From assembly GCF_000687165.1 (NCBI RefSeq), contig NZ_JMKU01000001.1:124001-188000 (forward strand): DNA of 64,000 nucleotides, in the 5' to 3' direction. Source of the stretch: Paracidovorax oryzae ATCC 19882. Lineage in GTDB: Bacteria; Pseudomonadota; Gammaproteobacteria; Burkholderiales; Burkholderiaceae_C. Made by a program: the position numbers and the translations under genes. The notes under the pieces are model-generated. The model did not search any database. It was not told the DNA's origin and saw nothing but the letters and a program-made list of their open reading frames with translations. Below are positions 17,019 to 25,823 of this stretch, piece by piece. Numbering within the stretch: the stretch's first letter is position 1; the number at the start of each line of letters is the position of its first letter.

Positions 17019-18215
17019 ATGACCCCCAAAGCCCTCAAGACCTGGTCCTGGCTGCACAAGTGGAGCAGCCTGGTGTGCACCGTGTTCATGCTCCTGCTCT
17101 GCCTGACGGGGCTGCCGCTGATCTTCCACCACGAGATCGGCCACCTGCTGGGCACGGAGGTCGAGGCGCCGCCGATGCCCGGGGAAACGCGCCGGGTCAG
17201 CCTGGACCGGGTGCTGGAGGTGGCGCGCGCGCAGCATCCGGACCGCATCGTGCAGTTCGCGTCGCAGGACGCGGACGACCCCAACGTGTGGTTCGTCACG
17301 CTCACGCAAACGCCCGCCCCGACCACCGACTTCCGCTCGGTGGCCGTGGACGGCCGCACCGGTGCCATCCTCGCGCAGCCGCGGTTCGACCAGGGCTTCA
17401 TGTACGTCATGTACAAGCTGCACGTGGACCTGTTCGCGGGGCTGCCGGGCAAGCTCTTCCTGGGCTTGATGGGGCTGCTGCTGCTCGTGGCCATCGTCTC
17501 CGGCGTGGTGCTCTACGCGCCCTTCATGCGCAAGCTGGACTTCGGCACGGTGCGGGAGCAGCGATCCACCCGCGTGAAATGGCTGGACCTGCACAACCTG
17601 CTGGGCATCGTGACCCTGGTGTGGGCCTTCGTGGTGGGCGGCACCGGCATGATCAATACCTGGGCCGACCTGGTCATCAAGTACTGGCAGCACGACCAGC
17701 TCTCGGCACTGCTCGCGCCCTATGCCGGCCAGCCCGTCACGCCGCAGGCCGAGCGCGGATCGCTGCAGAAATCGCTCGACGCCGCGCTGGAGCGCGCGCC
17801 TGGCACGCGCCTGTCGTTCATCGCCTTCCCGGGCACGGCGTTCTCCAGCCCGCACCACAACACCTTCTTCCTGCACGGCAGCGAGCCGCTCACCTCCAGG
17901 CTCTACCAGCCCGTGCTGGTCGATGCGCGCACCGCGCAGGTCACGGCCGCGCCGGAACTGCCGTGGTACCTCACGGCCCTGCTCATCTCGCAACCGCTGC
18001 ATTTCGGCGACTACGCGGGCATGCCGATGCAGATCCTCTGGGCACTGCTCGACATCGCCACCATCATCGTGCTGGGCAGCGGGCTGTACCTGTGGCTGAA
18101 GAAGGGCTCCACCGCCACGCAGAAGGATAAGGAAGCGGCGTCCCGCCGCCAGCGCGACGGGGCGCCCGAAGGCGCCCCGCTGGAACCGTCCGCGGCGCGT
18201 ACCGCGGGGAACTGA
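17019..18215 (+). CDS. PepSY-domain inner-membrane protein
   Basis: 398 residues with four membrane helices: near 15-35, 145-170, 190-215 and 335-355, plus PepSY modules in the periplasmic segments. The HKWSS motif at the N-terminus is typical of the PepSY_TM family that accompanies siderophore receptors; relatives (PiuB, FsrB-like) reduce or release ferric siderophores at the inner membrane. It is 31 bases from the receptor gene and surely co-transcribed. It converges on tctA with 37 bases between, occupied by a fragment of the dispersed repeat. Confidence 0.9.
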   Translation: MTPKALKTWSWLHKWSSLVCTVFMLLLCLTGLPLIFHHEIGHLLGTEVEAPPMPGETRRVSLDRVLEVARAQHPDRIVQFASQDADDPNVWFVTLTQTPAPTTDFRSVAVDGRTGAILAQPRFDQGFMYVMYKLHVDLFAGLPGKLFLGLMGLLLLVAIVSGVVLYAPFMRKLDFGTVREQRSTRVKWLDLHNLLGIVTLVWAFVVGGTGMINTWADLVIKYWQHDQLSALLAPYAGQPVTPQAERGSLQKSLDAALERAPGTRLSFIAFPGTAFSSPHHNTFFLHGSEPLTSRLYQPVLVDARTAQVTAAPELPWYLTALLISQPLHFGDYAGMPMQILWALLDIATIIVLGSGLYLWLKKGSTATQKDKEAASRRQRDGAPEGAPLEPSAARTAGN

Positions 18216-18220
18216 TAACT

Positions 18221-18239
18221 CGCGAAGCGCCTCAGGGGG
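18221..18239 (-). repeat. Fragment of the dispersed repeat at the tctA 3' end
   Basis: Minus strand CCCCCTGAGGCGCTTCGCG, matching the first 19 bases of the 127-bp element with a small rearrangement (GAGGCG for GAGCGG). It starts 13 bases past the tctA stop, in the same orientation relative to the upstream gene as copies 1 and 2. Confidence 0.6.
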
Positions 18240-18252
18240 TTGTCAGCCTGCT

Positions 18253-19767
18253 TCAGGCCGCCGCCAGCCGCAACCGCCGGGCAGCCCAGCCGCGCAGCAG
18301 GCGGGGCAGCACCAGCACGGCAACGACGATCACGATGAGCGTGAGCGACATCGGCCGCGTCACGAACACCGACCAGCTGCCCTCGCCGATCGAGATCGCG
18401 TTGCGCATCTGCGCCTCGGCCAGGGGCCCGAGGATCATGCCGACCACCACGGGCGCGGTGGGGAAGTCGAAGCGGCGCATCATCACGCCCAGCAGGCCGA
18501 TGCCGTAGAGCAGGAACAGGTCGAACGCACTCTGGCGCATGCCGTAGGCCCCCACCGTGGCGAAGATCAGGATGCCGGCGTAGAGCTGCGGCTTCGGGAT
18601 CTTGAGCAGCTTCACCCACAAGCCCACCATGGGCAGGTTGAGCACCAGCAGCATCACGTTGCCGATGTAGAGCGAGGCGATCAGCGCCCAGACCAGCGCG
18701 GCGGAACTCGTGAACAGCTGCGGGCCGGGGTTGATGCCGTAGTTCTGGAAGGCACCCAGCAGCACCGCGGTGGTGTTGGAGGTCGGGATGCCCAGCGTGA
18801 GCAGCGGGATCAGCGCGGCCGTGACGGTGGCGTTGTTGGCGGCCTCGGGTCCGGCCACGCCTTCGATGGCGCCCTTCGTGCCGAATTCCTCGCGGTCCGC
18901 GCCCTTGGCGAGCTTCTTCTCGGTCGCATAGCTCAGGAAGGTCGGGATCTCGGTGCCGCCGGCGGGAATGCAGCCGAACGGCGTGCCCAGCAGCGTGCCG
19001 CGCAGCCAGGCCGGCACCGAGCGTTTCCAGTCGCGTGCCGTCATGTGGACCCGGCCCATGGCATTGCGGGTGTCCACCTGGCGGCCTTCGTACATGGCGG
19101 CATACAGCACCTCGGCCACCGCGAACAGGCCCACGGCCACCAGCACGATGTCGATGCCGTCCAGCAGTTCGGGCTGGCCCAGCGTGTAGCGCGCCGCGCC
19201 GGAGATCTGGTCCATGCCCACGCAGCCCAGCGCGAGGCCCAGGAACAGCGCCGTGAGCCCCCGCACCGTGCTCTGGCCCAGCACCGCGCTCACCGTGGTG
19301 AAGGCCAGCACCATCAGCATGAAGTATTCGGGTGGCCCGAGCTTGACGGCGAATTCGGCCACGGAGGGCGCGAACAGCGTCACCACCACGGTGGCGATGG
19401 TCCCGGCGACGAACGAGCCGATGGCCGACGTGGCCAGGGCCGCGCCCGCACGTCCGCTCTTGGCCATTTTGTTGCCCTCCATCGCGGTGACCATGCTGGC
19501 CGTTTCACCGGGCGTGTTCAGCAGGATGGAGGTGGTCGACCCACCGTACATGGCGCCGTAGTAGATGCCGGCGAAGAAGATCATGGAGGCCGTCACCTCC
19601 ACCTTGGCGGTGATGGGCAGCAGCATGGCCACCGCCACGGCGGGGCCGATGCCGGGCAGAACGCCCACGGCCGTGCCGAGCGCACAGCCCACCAGGGCCC
19701 ACAGCAGGTTGGCGGGCGTGGCCGCCGTCGCGAAGCCCTGCAGCAGGGCGTTGAAAATGTCCATCAT
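18253..19767 (-). CDS. tctA: Tripartite tricarboxylate transporter, large permease TctA
   Basis: 504 residues, about 12 membrane helices. TctA is the large channel subunit that moves citrate or related carboxylates inward with Na+ or H+. Family hallmarks are [17 protein letters not shown] near 40-55, the [20 protein letters not shown] block near 75-93 and a second [13 protein letters not shown] repeat. The ATG overlaps the tctB stop by one base; a start one codon later (MDIFNALL) is equally good. Substrate class depends on TctC and is not determined. Confidence 0.96.
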   Translation of the reverse strand: MMDIFNALLQGFATAATPANLLWALVGCALGTAVGVLPGIGPAVAVAMLLPITAKVEVTASMIFFAGIYYGAMYGGSTTSILLNTPGETASMVTAMEGNKMAKSGRAGAALATSAIGSFVAGTIATVVVTLFAPSVAEFAVKLGPPEYFMLMVLAFTTVSAVLGQSTVRGLTALFLGLALGCVGMDQISGAARYTLGQPELLDGIDIVLVAVGLFAVAEVLYAAMYEGRQVDTRNAMGRVHMTARDWKRSVPAWLRGTLLGTPFGCIPAGGTEIPTFLSYATEKKLAKGADREEFGTKGAIEGVAGPEAANNATVTAALIPLLTLGIPTSNTTAVLLGAFQNYGINPGPQLFTSSAALVWALIASLYIGNVMLLVLNLPMVGLWVKLLKIPKPQLYAGILIFATVGAYGMRQSAFDLFLLYGIGLLGVMMRRFDFPTAPVVVGMILGPLAEAQMRNAISIGEGSWSVFVTRPMSLTLIVIVVAVLVLPRLLRGWAARRLRLAAA

Positions 19768-20324
19768 CACAGCCACCCCGTTTGCGTGAGCCCCGGCAGG
19801 TTGATCGCCAGGAATTGCGTGAAGGCCCAGAACACGGGCGCGGAAATCGCCAGGCCGGTGAACACGTCCACGGCCCAGGTGCGCGCGGCGCCCGCGGCCG
19901 GCTGGCGGCCCGCGCGGCGCAGGCCCTGCACGGCCAGCACGTAGCAGATCGTGCAGCTCACGATGAAGCCCACCGTGCCGATGAGCGCGGCATTGAGCAG
20001 CAGCCCGGCCGAAACCCAGACGAAGGCCTGCCTGTCCGCACGGGCCGCACCGCCGGGCGCGCCCAGGGAGCGGAAGCCGCCGGAGGCCGCCTCCCACAGC
20101 AGGAATCCGCCGCAGACGGCGAGCACCACCGCGACCAGCCAGGGCAGGAAGTTCGGGCCCACGCCGCCGTAGCCGGCGTCGCCGGGGATCTGCAGGGCGC
20201 CCGCGGCGAGCGCCGCCGCCACGAGCAGCACGCCGCCGCCCACGATGGTCTGGGCGCGCCGGGACGGAACGGCGCCCTCGTCGATGTCGGCATCCGCCGC
20301 GGTAGGTGCAAGAGGCTCTGACAT
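19767..20324 (-). CDS. tctB: Tripartite tricarboxylate transporter, small permease TctB
   Basis: 185 residues with four hydrophobic helices (about 27-45, 60-80, 100-128, 150-168), the layout of the TctB small subunit. The start at 20324 (MSEPLAPT) has GAGGA 8 bases upstream; the open frame continues 5' but without support. It overlaps tctA by one base and follows tctC by 115 bases. Confidence 0.92.
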   Translation of the reverse strand: MSEPLAPTAADADIDEGAVPSRRAQTIVGGGVLLVAAALAAGALQIPGDAGYGGVGPNFLPWLVAVVLAVCGGFLLWEAASGGFRSLGAPGGAARADRQAFVWVSAGLLLNAALIGTVGFIVSCTICYVLAVQGLRRAGRQPAAGAARTWAVDVFTGLAISAPVFWAFTQFLAINLPGLTQTGWL

Positions 20325-20439
20325 GATGGGGGTCCTCGGGAAAGCGGCCGTGGCGCACAGGCGCGCCGCCCGGCCGAGCGAAGCGGCAGGAAAGAGGAAA
20401 ACTCGGGAAGCACGGCGGGCATGGCGCCCGCCGCGGCGG

Positions 20440-21399
20440 TCAGACCATGCCGGCCTTGACCATGGTGGCGCGCATGCTGGCGAACTCGGCATCCACGAAG
20501 GCACCGAATTCATCGCCCGCGAGCCAGGCGGCGGTCCAGTCGTTCTTCTCCATGGATTCGGCCCAGCTCTTGCTCTTCGTCGCCTGGGCCACCATGTCGA
20601 TGAGCGCCTTGCGCTGCGGCGCGGAGATGCCCGGGGGCGCATAGACGCCGCGCCAGTTGCCGATCTCGACGTTGATGCCCTGCTCCTTGAGCGTGGGCAC
20701 GCTCGATCCCTTCAGGCGCTGGCCCGAAGTGACGGCCACCGGCACCATCTTTTTGGTGTTGATGTATTCGGCCATCTCGCTGTAGCCGCCGCCGCCGATG
20801 GTGACGTTGCCGCCCAGGATCGCAGCGACGGATTCGCCGCCCCCACGGAACGCGACATAGTTGATCTTTGCCGGGTCCACGCCCACTTCGCGCGCGATCA
20901 TGGCCGCCGCGATGTGCTCGGTGGAGCCGCGCGATCCGCCGCCCCACTTCACGCTGCCCGGGTCCTTCTTGAGCTGGGCGATCACCTCGGCCATCGACTT
21001 GAACGGCGAGTTGGCGGGCAGCACGAACACGTTGTATTCGCTCGTCAGGCGCGCGATCGGCGTGGCCTGCGACAGGTTGACCGGTGGCTTGCCGGTGATG
21101 ATGCCTCCCACCATGACCGAGCCCATCACCATCAGGGAGTTCGGGTCGCCCTTGGCGGAATTGACGAACTGCGCCAGTCCGATGGCGCCGGCCGCGCCGC
21201 CCTTGTTGTCGTAGGTGACGGACGAGGCCACGCCCGCGTCCTGCATCGCCTTGCCGAGTGCCCGGCCGGTGGTGTCCCAGCCGCCGCCGGGGTTGGCGGG
21301 CAGCAGCATCCGGATCGCGGCCGCGGCGCGGGCCGACAGCGGCAGCGCGCCCGCGGCCGCGAGGGCCGCCAGGGATTTGAGGAAGGTATCGCGACGCAT
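20440..21399 (-). CDS. tctC: Tripartite tricarboxylate transporter substrate-binding protein TctC (Bug family)
   Basis: 319-residue periplasmic solute-binding protein. The signal peptide has an RR pair (MRRDTFLKSL), so Tat export is possible, and ends near ARAAAA. The mature part has LLPANPGGGWDTTGRALG, the Bug-family loop that grips the carboxylate, and GGSRGSTEHIAAAMIA. First gene of tctCBA and divergent from tctDE, a two-component pair that in relatives senses tricarboxylates and induces this transporter. Confidence 0.95.
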   Translation of the reverse strand: MRRDTFLKSLAALAAAGALPLSARAAAAIRMLLPANPGGGWDTTGRALGKAMQDAGVASSVTYDNKGGAAGAIGLAQFVNSAKGDPNSLMVMGSVMVGGIITGKPPVNLSQATPIARLTSEYNVFVLPANSPFKSMAEVIAQLKKDPGSVKWGGGSRGSTEHIAAAMIAREVGVDPAKINYVAFRGGGESVAAILGGNVTIGGGGYSEMAEYINTKKMVPVAVTSGQRLKGSSVPTLKEQGINVEIGNWRGVYAPPGISAPQRKALIDMVAQATKSKSWAESMEKNDWTAAWLAGDEFGAFVDAEFASMRATMVKAGMV

Positions 21400-21528
21400 G
21401 GCTCTTGTCTCCTTGTGGTTTGGCGAACGGGGCCGATGATGCGCCCGCTTCCTGTCAAACGGCTGTCCGCCGACTCAGGGAAAACACCCATGGGGGCGCC
21501 GGCCGCGCCCGGTGCTATGGTCCCGCGC

Positions 21529-22218
21529 ATGCAATTGCTTCTCGTGGAAGACGATCCCGCCATGCAGGCCACGCTGCAGCGCTCTCTCGCGCGCCGCGGC
21601 ATGGAGGTGACCGCGCTCGGCGACGGCCGGGCCGCGCTGGCACAGTGGGCATCGCGCCCGCCCGACGCCGTGGTGCTGGACCTGACGCTGCCAGGGCTGG
21701 ACGGCCTGCAGGTGCTGCAGCAGGCGCGTGCCCGGGGCCTGCGCACGCCGGTGCTGCTGCTCACCGCCCGCGGGACCGTGGGAGACCGGGTGCTGGGCCT
21801 CAATGCCGGCGCCGACGACTACCTGTCCAAGCCGTTCGACCTGGACGAACTGGAGGCACGCCTGCGCGCACTGGTGCGCCGGCTGGGGGACCTGTCGGAA
21901 GCACGGCTGCCCGCCGCGCCCTCCGCGGTGTCCATCGGCGCGATCCGCTACGAGAAGGACAGTGGCGCCATCTACCGCGACGGCGAGGTGATGGAGCTGA
22001 CGCCGCGCGAACTGGCCCTCATGCACGCCCTGCTCGCCCAGCCGGGCCACGCCGTGGCCAAGGAGCGGCTGTACGAACTGGTGTTCCCCGGGCAACTGGA
22101 CGTGCAGTACGAGGCCATCGAGGTGGTGGTGTACCGGCTGCGCAAGAAGCTGGCCGGCACCGGGCTCACGCTCATGACGCTGCGCGGGCTGGGCTACCTG
22201 CTCAAGGCGGATGCATGA
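21529..22218 (+). CDS. tctD: OmpR-family response regulator, TctD-like
   Basis: 229 residues. Receiver domain with EDD near 8-10, phosphoacceptor D51 in LDLTLPGLDG and K in SKPFDLDELEA; winged-helix effector domain with ELTPRELALMHALL and RGLGYLL. Divergent from tctC and overlapping the kinase gene by 8 bases, so it is the likely activator of tctCBA. An in-frame ATG four codons earlier (MVPR) is possible. Confidence 0.93.
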   Translation: MQLLLVEDDPAMQATLQRSLARRGMEVTALGDGRAALAQWASRPPDAVVLDLTLPGLDGLQVLQQARARGLRTPVLLLTARGTVGDRVLGLNAGADDYLSKPFDLDELEARLRALVRRLGDLSEARLPAAPSAVSIGAIRYEKDSGAIYRDGEVMELTPRELALMHALLAQPGHAVAKERLYELVFPGQLDVQYEAIEVVVYRLRKKLAGTGLTLMTLRGLGYLLKADA

Positions 22219-23695
22219 GCGCCGTCCGGAGGTTGCCGCCGTGAGCGGTGGCGCGGGCCGCGCGCAGTCGCTGCGGCGGCGCCTCCTGCTGGGCATCCTG
22301 GTGCCGGTGGCGCTGTTCATCGCCTACAACACGGCCAGCATGTACCGCCAGACGCTGTCGGCCCTGCACACGGCGTACGACCGCACGCTGCTGGCGTCCG
22401 CCAAGACGATCGGCGAGCAGATCGACGTGTCGGGCTACGACGGGCAGGCCCGGCTGCGGGCCACGGTGCCCTATTCCGCGCTGGAGGCCTTCGAGGCGGA
22501 CAACCAGAGCCGCATGTTCTACCGCGTGTCGGACCTGCAGGGCGGACTGGTGTCGGGCTTCGCCGAGCTGCCGTTCTGGCACGGGCGCATTCCTGCACGG
22601 CCGCCGTATGCCGCGCTGGTGGACTTCTACGACGACGAATTCCGCGGCCAGCCGGTGCGCGTCGCCGTGCTGCTGCAGCCGGTCGCCAGCCCGACGGGCC
22701 GCGGCATGGCGGTGATCCAGGTGGCCGAAACCCTGGAGCTGCGCCGCACCCTCGCGCTGCAGATCCTGCAGGCCACCCTCGCCCGCCAGGCCCTGCTGGC
22801 GCTGGTCGTCGCGCTCATCGTGGCGCTGGTGGTGCAGTGGGCCGTGCGCCCGGTGCGGCAGCTCAGCGAGCAGTTGCAGACCCGGCCCGAGGACGACCTG
22901 CGCCCCCTCGAGGCACCCGGCGCACCGCGCGAACTGCAGCCCCTGGTCGAGGCCACGAACCACGTGATGGGCCGCCTGGCGCACCTTCTGGCGCACCAGC
23001 AGCGCTTCGTGCGCGATGCCTCGCACCAGTTGCGCACTCCCCTGGCCGTGCTCAAGGTGCAGGTGCAGTCGGCGCTGCGCGGCGACGTGGCGCCCCGGCA
23101 GGCGCTGCTGGAAATCAGCGACACCGTGGACCGCGCCACGCAGCTCGCCAACCAGATGCTGGCGCTGGCCAAGGTGGAGCAGCTGCGCCAGCAGAGCGCG
23201 CCGCCCGTGACCCGCCTGGACGAGGAACTGCGGGCGATCGCGCTGGAACTGTCGCCCCTGATCGCGCAGCGCGACCTGGATTTCGGCATCCACACGGAGC
23301 CCGCGCCGGTGCTGGCCCACGAATGGATGCTGCGCGAACTGGCCCGCAACCTCCTGCACAACGCGATCCGGCACACGCCCGAGTCCGGAGTGCTGTCGGT
23401 CGAGCTGGTCACGGACGGGCGCCATGCGGCACTGACGGTGGCCGACAGCGGGCCGGGCATCGACGCCGAACTGGCGCAGCGCCTGTTCCAGCCGTTCTCC
23501 GCGGGCGACGTGCGGACCGGCTCCGGACTGGGGCTGGCCATCTGCCAGGAAATCGTGCGGGCGCTGGGGGGGCAGATCGAGCTGTCCAACCGCATGGAAG
23601 GCAGCCGCGTGGCCGGGCTCGATGCGGTGGTGCGGCTGCCGCTCGCACGGGACGGCCATGCGCCCGGCATGGAGAGGAAGAAGCCGGGGCCCTGA
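22211..23695 (+). CDS. tctE: Sensor histidine kinase, TctE-like
   Basis: 494 residues. TM1 is at about 23-42, a periplasmic 2CSK-type sensor domain at about 45-190, TM2 at about 193-217, then HAMP, HisKA with H272 in DASHQLRTPLAVLK, and an ATPase domain (NAIRHTPESG, GPGIDAELA, GLGLAICQEIV). The start overlaps tctD. The 2CSK_N sensor fold is typical of kinases for di- and tricarboxylates, which fits the divergent tctCBA. Confidence 0.93.
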   Translation: MHERRPEVAAVSGGAGRAQSLRRRLLLGILVPVALFIAYNTASMYRQTLSALHTAYDRTLLASAKTIGEQIDVSGYDGQARLRATVPYSALEAFEADNQSRMFYRVSDLQGGLVSGFAELPFWHGRIPARPPYAALVDFYDDEFRGQPVRVAVLLQPVASPTGRGMAVIQVAETLELRRTLALQILQATLARQALLALVVALIVALVVQWAVRPVRQLSEQLQTRPEDDLRPLEAPGAPRELQPLVEATNHVMGRLAHLLAHQQRFVRDASHQLRTPLAVLKVQVQSALRGDVAPRQALLEISDTVDRATQLANQMLALAKVEQLRQQSAPPVTRLDEELRAIALELSPLIAQRDLDFGIHTEPAPVLAHEWMLRELARNLLHNAIRHTPESGVLSVELVTDGRHAALTVADSGPGIDAELAQRLFQPFSAGDVRTGSGLGLAICQEIVRALGGQIELSNRMEGSRVAGLDAVVRLPLARDGHAPGMERKKPGP

Positions 23696-23711
23696 CGGCG
23701 CACAAAGAAAT

Positions 23712-23731
23712 GCCCGCCACGGAGGGCGGGC
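23712..23731. terminator. Hairpin between convergent tctE and the MocR gene
   Basis: GCCCGCC at 23712-23718 pairs with GGCGGGC at 23725-23731 around a six-base loop. On the minus strand it is followed by ATTTCTTTG, a weak T-rich tail, so it best fits termination of the MocR transcript; on the plus strand there is no T tract. Confidence 0.5.
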
Positions 23732-23884
23732 CCAAGTCGGGCAGGCACGCGGCCTGGTCACAGCCCGAATTCCCGGCAGGCGCCATGCACCCGCCCGGTG
23801 CCTCCGATTGTGGACACGCCCCTTACGCGTGGCTGACAGGGCGCACGACGGCCGGGCAGCCGCGTGCAGCGGTCACCGCCCCCA

Positions 23885-25366
23885 TCAGGGCATGCCGGCA
23901 GGGGGAGCCGCGCGCCCGATGCCGGCGATGGCATCGGCGATCCGGTCGAGCAGCGCATCGTCGGTCCGCGCGATGTTGAGACGCACGTGCGAGTCGATCC
24001 GGTGCCCCGCGAAACCGCGTTCGTTCGCAACCATCACGCCGTCCGAAGCCAGCGCCTGCCACACCGCCCGGGCATCGACGGCTTCGCCAAGCGACATCCA
24101 CAGGTACATGCCCGCCCCCGTCTCCGCGGCCTTCCAGCCGCGAGCGCGGATCTTCGCCAGCAGCGCCTTGCCGCTGGCGGCCAGTTTTTTCTGCAGCTTC
24201 TCGCAATGCTGCTCGTATCCACCCTCGGTGAGCAGGTGATGCACTATCTGGTCCGTGAGCAGCGAGGAATGGATGGAACCGACAGAACGCATCAGCAGCA
24301 TGCGCTTCAGGCGCTGGTGGCTGGCAACGAGGAACCCGGAACGCAGGGCCGGAGCCACGGTCTTGGAGAAGCTGCCGATATGGATCACCCGCTCGAAATG
24401 GTCCAGCGCCGCCAGGCGCGTGACGGCGCCCAGGCTGTCGCGCGGCAGCAGGTCGCCATAGGTATCGTCGTCGACGATCCACATGTCGTACTGCTCGGCG
24501 AGCTTGAGCAGTTGGTGCGCCTTGCGCGGCGACAGACTGGTGGATGTCGGGTTCTGCAGCACCGCGCTGCAGAAAAACGCCTTGGGCCGGTGCTTCTCGC
24601 ACAGTTCCGCGAGTTGCTCCAGATCCGGGCCATCGGCCAGGCGGCGCACGCGCAGTACCCAGGCGCCGTTGGCCATCAAGCGTTCCGTATGGATGAACGA
24701 CGCCGGCTCCTCCACCACCACGTATTGGCCTGGATAGAGAAATGACCAGACCACCAGATCCAGGGCATCGGTGGCCCCCGCCGTGGTCACGATCTGGTCG
24801 GGTGTGGCATGGATGCCCGCTTTCTGCAGCTTGGCCGCAAGCGCTTCGCGCAGCGGCAGCCACCCCCGGCCATCGGCATATTCGGACAGGCTCTCGCGCG
24901 GCCGGTCAGCCAGCGCCCGCAGTACTCCGGACAGCACCTCGGTGCCGATCCAGTCGGCGGGCAGCGTTCCGAGCGCGGAACCGCCCTGGGGCCCTCTCGC
25001 ATGCAGCAGGTGATCCCAGGAATCCGGTGCCAGCGGCCCGGTCCACCCCGGCGACGAAGCCGGCTTGCTCACCTGGAGGGCCTGGGCCGATACATAGAAG
25101 CCCGAGCCACGGCGCGCCTCCAGGTAGCCCGCCGCTGCCAGCTTGTCGTAGGCACGCAGCACGGTTTCATTGCTGATGTCCATCTGGGCCGCCATCGCCC
25201 GCACCGAGGGCAGCCGCTCCCCGACCTCCAATGTCCGGCTTTCGATCCGGCCCCTGAACTCGTTGAAGATCCGGTCGATGAGCGCTCCGCTGGCGCGCTC
25301 GGCCTGCGGCGCGGCCTGTTTTTTCCGCGGCTTGGGGGCCGGCTTCGGCTTGGGGGTGGCTGGCAT
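23885..25366 (-). CDS. MocR-type regulator (GntR domain fused to PLP aminotransferase fold)
   Basis: 493 residues. A Lys/Pro-rich lead of about 25 residues, then a winged-helix GntR domain (about 28-95, with GERLPSVRAMAAQM and SNETVLRAYDKL), then a fold-type I aminotransferase domain with NPTS near 224 and the PLP lysine K335 in GSFSKTVAPALRSG. MocR proteins bind PLP and usually an amino acid or vitamin and regulate the adjacent divergent gene. Here the divergent gene heads an 11-gene peptide import and breakdown run, so the effector may be an amino acid or dipeptide product (inference). Candidate direct-repeat operators lie in the shared intergenic region. Confidence 0.93.
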   Translation of the reverse strand: MPATPKPKPAPKPRKKQAAPQAERASGALIDRIFNEFRGRIESRTLEVGERLPSVRAMAAQMDISNETVLRAYDKLAAAGYLEARRGSGFYVSAQALQVSKPASSPGWTGPLAPDSWDHLLHARGPQGGSALGTLPADWIGTEVLSGVLRALADRPRESLSEYADGRGWLPLREALAAKLQKAGIHATPDQIVTTAGATDALDLVVWSFLYPGQYVVVEEPASFIHTERLMANGAWVLRVRRLADGPDLEQLAELCEKHRPKAFFCSAVLQNPTSTSLSPRKAHQLLKLAEQYDMWIVDDDTYGDLLPRDSLGAVTRLAALDHFERVIHIGSFSKTVAPALRSGFLVASHQRLKRMLLMRSVGSIHSSLLTDQIVHHLLTEGGYEQHCEKLQKKLAASGKALLAKIRARGWKAAETGAGMYLWMSLGEAVDARAVWQALASDGVMVANERGFAGHRIDSHVRLNIARTDDALLDRIADAIAGIGRAAPPAGMP

Positions 25367-25448
25367 GGATGGTGGACTGTCGGAAGGATGGCGAGGTGGA
25401 GGGACCCGCGGATGATAGACCGCCTGGGCCGGAGACGGGCCGCTAACG

Positions 25449-25463
25449 AAAACTGATACATAC
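25449..25463 (+). promoter_or_regulatory. Candidate MocR operator, site A
   Basis: AAAACTGATACATAC. Matches site B (25664-25678) at 11 of 15 positions, pattern AAAACTGnnnCAnAC, same orientation, 215 bases apart. It is 83 bases upstream of the MocR start. MocR regulators often bind widely spaced direct repeats; binding here is inferred. Confidence 0.4.
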
Positions 25464-25663
25464 AGTCAACCATCCATTGCCTGCTTTCACGGCAGTTCGC
25501 ACGTGCTCGGCCATGACGCACCAGCAGGGAGCACGCATCCCCCGCGCGGCGCTGCCGCCACCACATGGTGCACGCCGCTGCACCTTGTCGGCGCGGTGCA
25601 TCGGTTCAACGGCAGCCCATCCGTACATACCCCGATCCTGCACCGCGGATGAAGTGTCACAAT

Positions 25664-25678
25664 AAAACTGTACCAAAC
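25664..25678 (+). promoter_or_regulatory. Candidate MocR operator, site B
   Basis: AAAACTGTACCAAAC. Partner of site A at 25449. It lies 146 bases upstream of the receptor ATG, a sensible distance for an activator or repressor site near that promoter. AT-rich against a very GC-rich background, which makes chance less likely, but no binding evidence exists. Confidence 0.4.
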
Positions 25679-25823
25679 ACTTTTCCAGCATGAATTCCGC
25701 GGGGTAGCGCCAACGGGAATGCACGAATAGCCGGCCGTGCGCACCACAAGAAAAGCGTATGGAACACTAATTGCATCTGTTCAGAGCGATTTCGCAAATT
25801 CCGCCTTTCCAGAGGATTTCGCC

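Larger units (their letters stand above)
25367..25823. other. Divergent intergenic region, MocR gene / STN receptor
   Basis: 457 bases with no supportable gene; the short open frames are GC-driven. It is noticeably less GC-rich than its surroundings near 25441-25490 and 25650-25800. It holds two copies of an AAAACTG-led 15-mer (25449 and 25664) and a TACATAC shared by the first copy and 25624-25630. No convincing Fur box is seen. AGAGGA at 25811-25816 serves the receptor ATG at 25824. Confidence 0.7.

Noticed and set aside
25443-25747. Short open frames on both strands in the MocR-receptor gap
   Set aside because: No ribosome binding sites, unnatural composition, and they overlap the candidate operators.
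25680-25823. Fur box upstream of the STN receptor
   Set aside because: TTTCGCAAATTCC at about 25790 has one half-site only and no palindromic partner.
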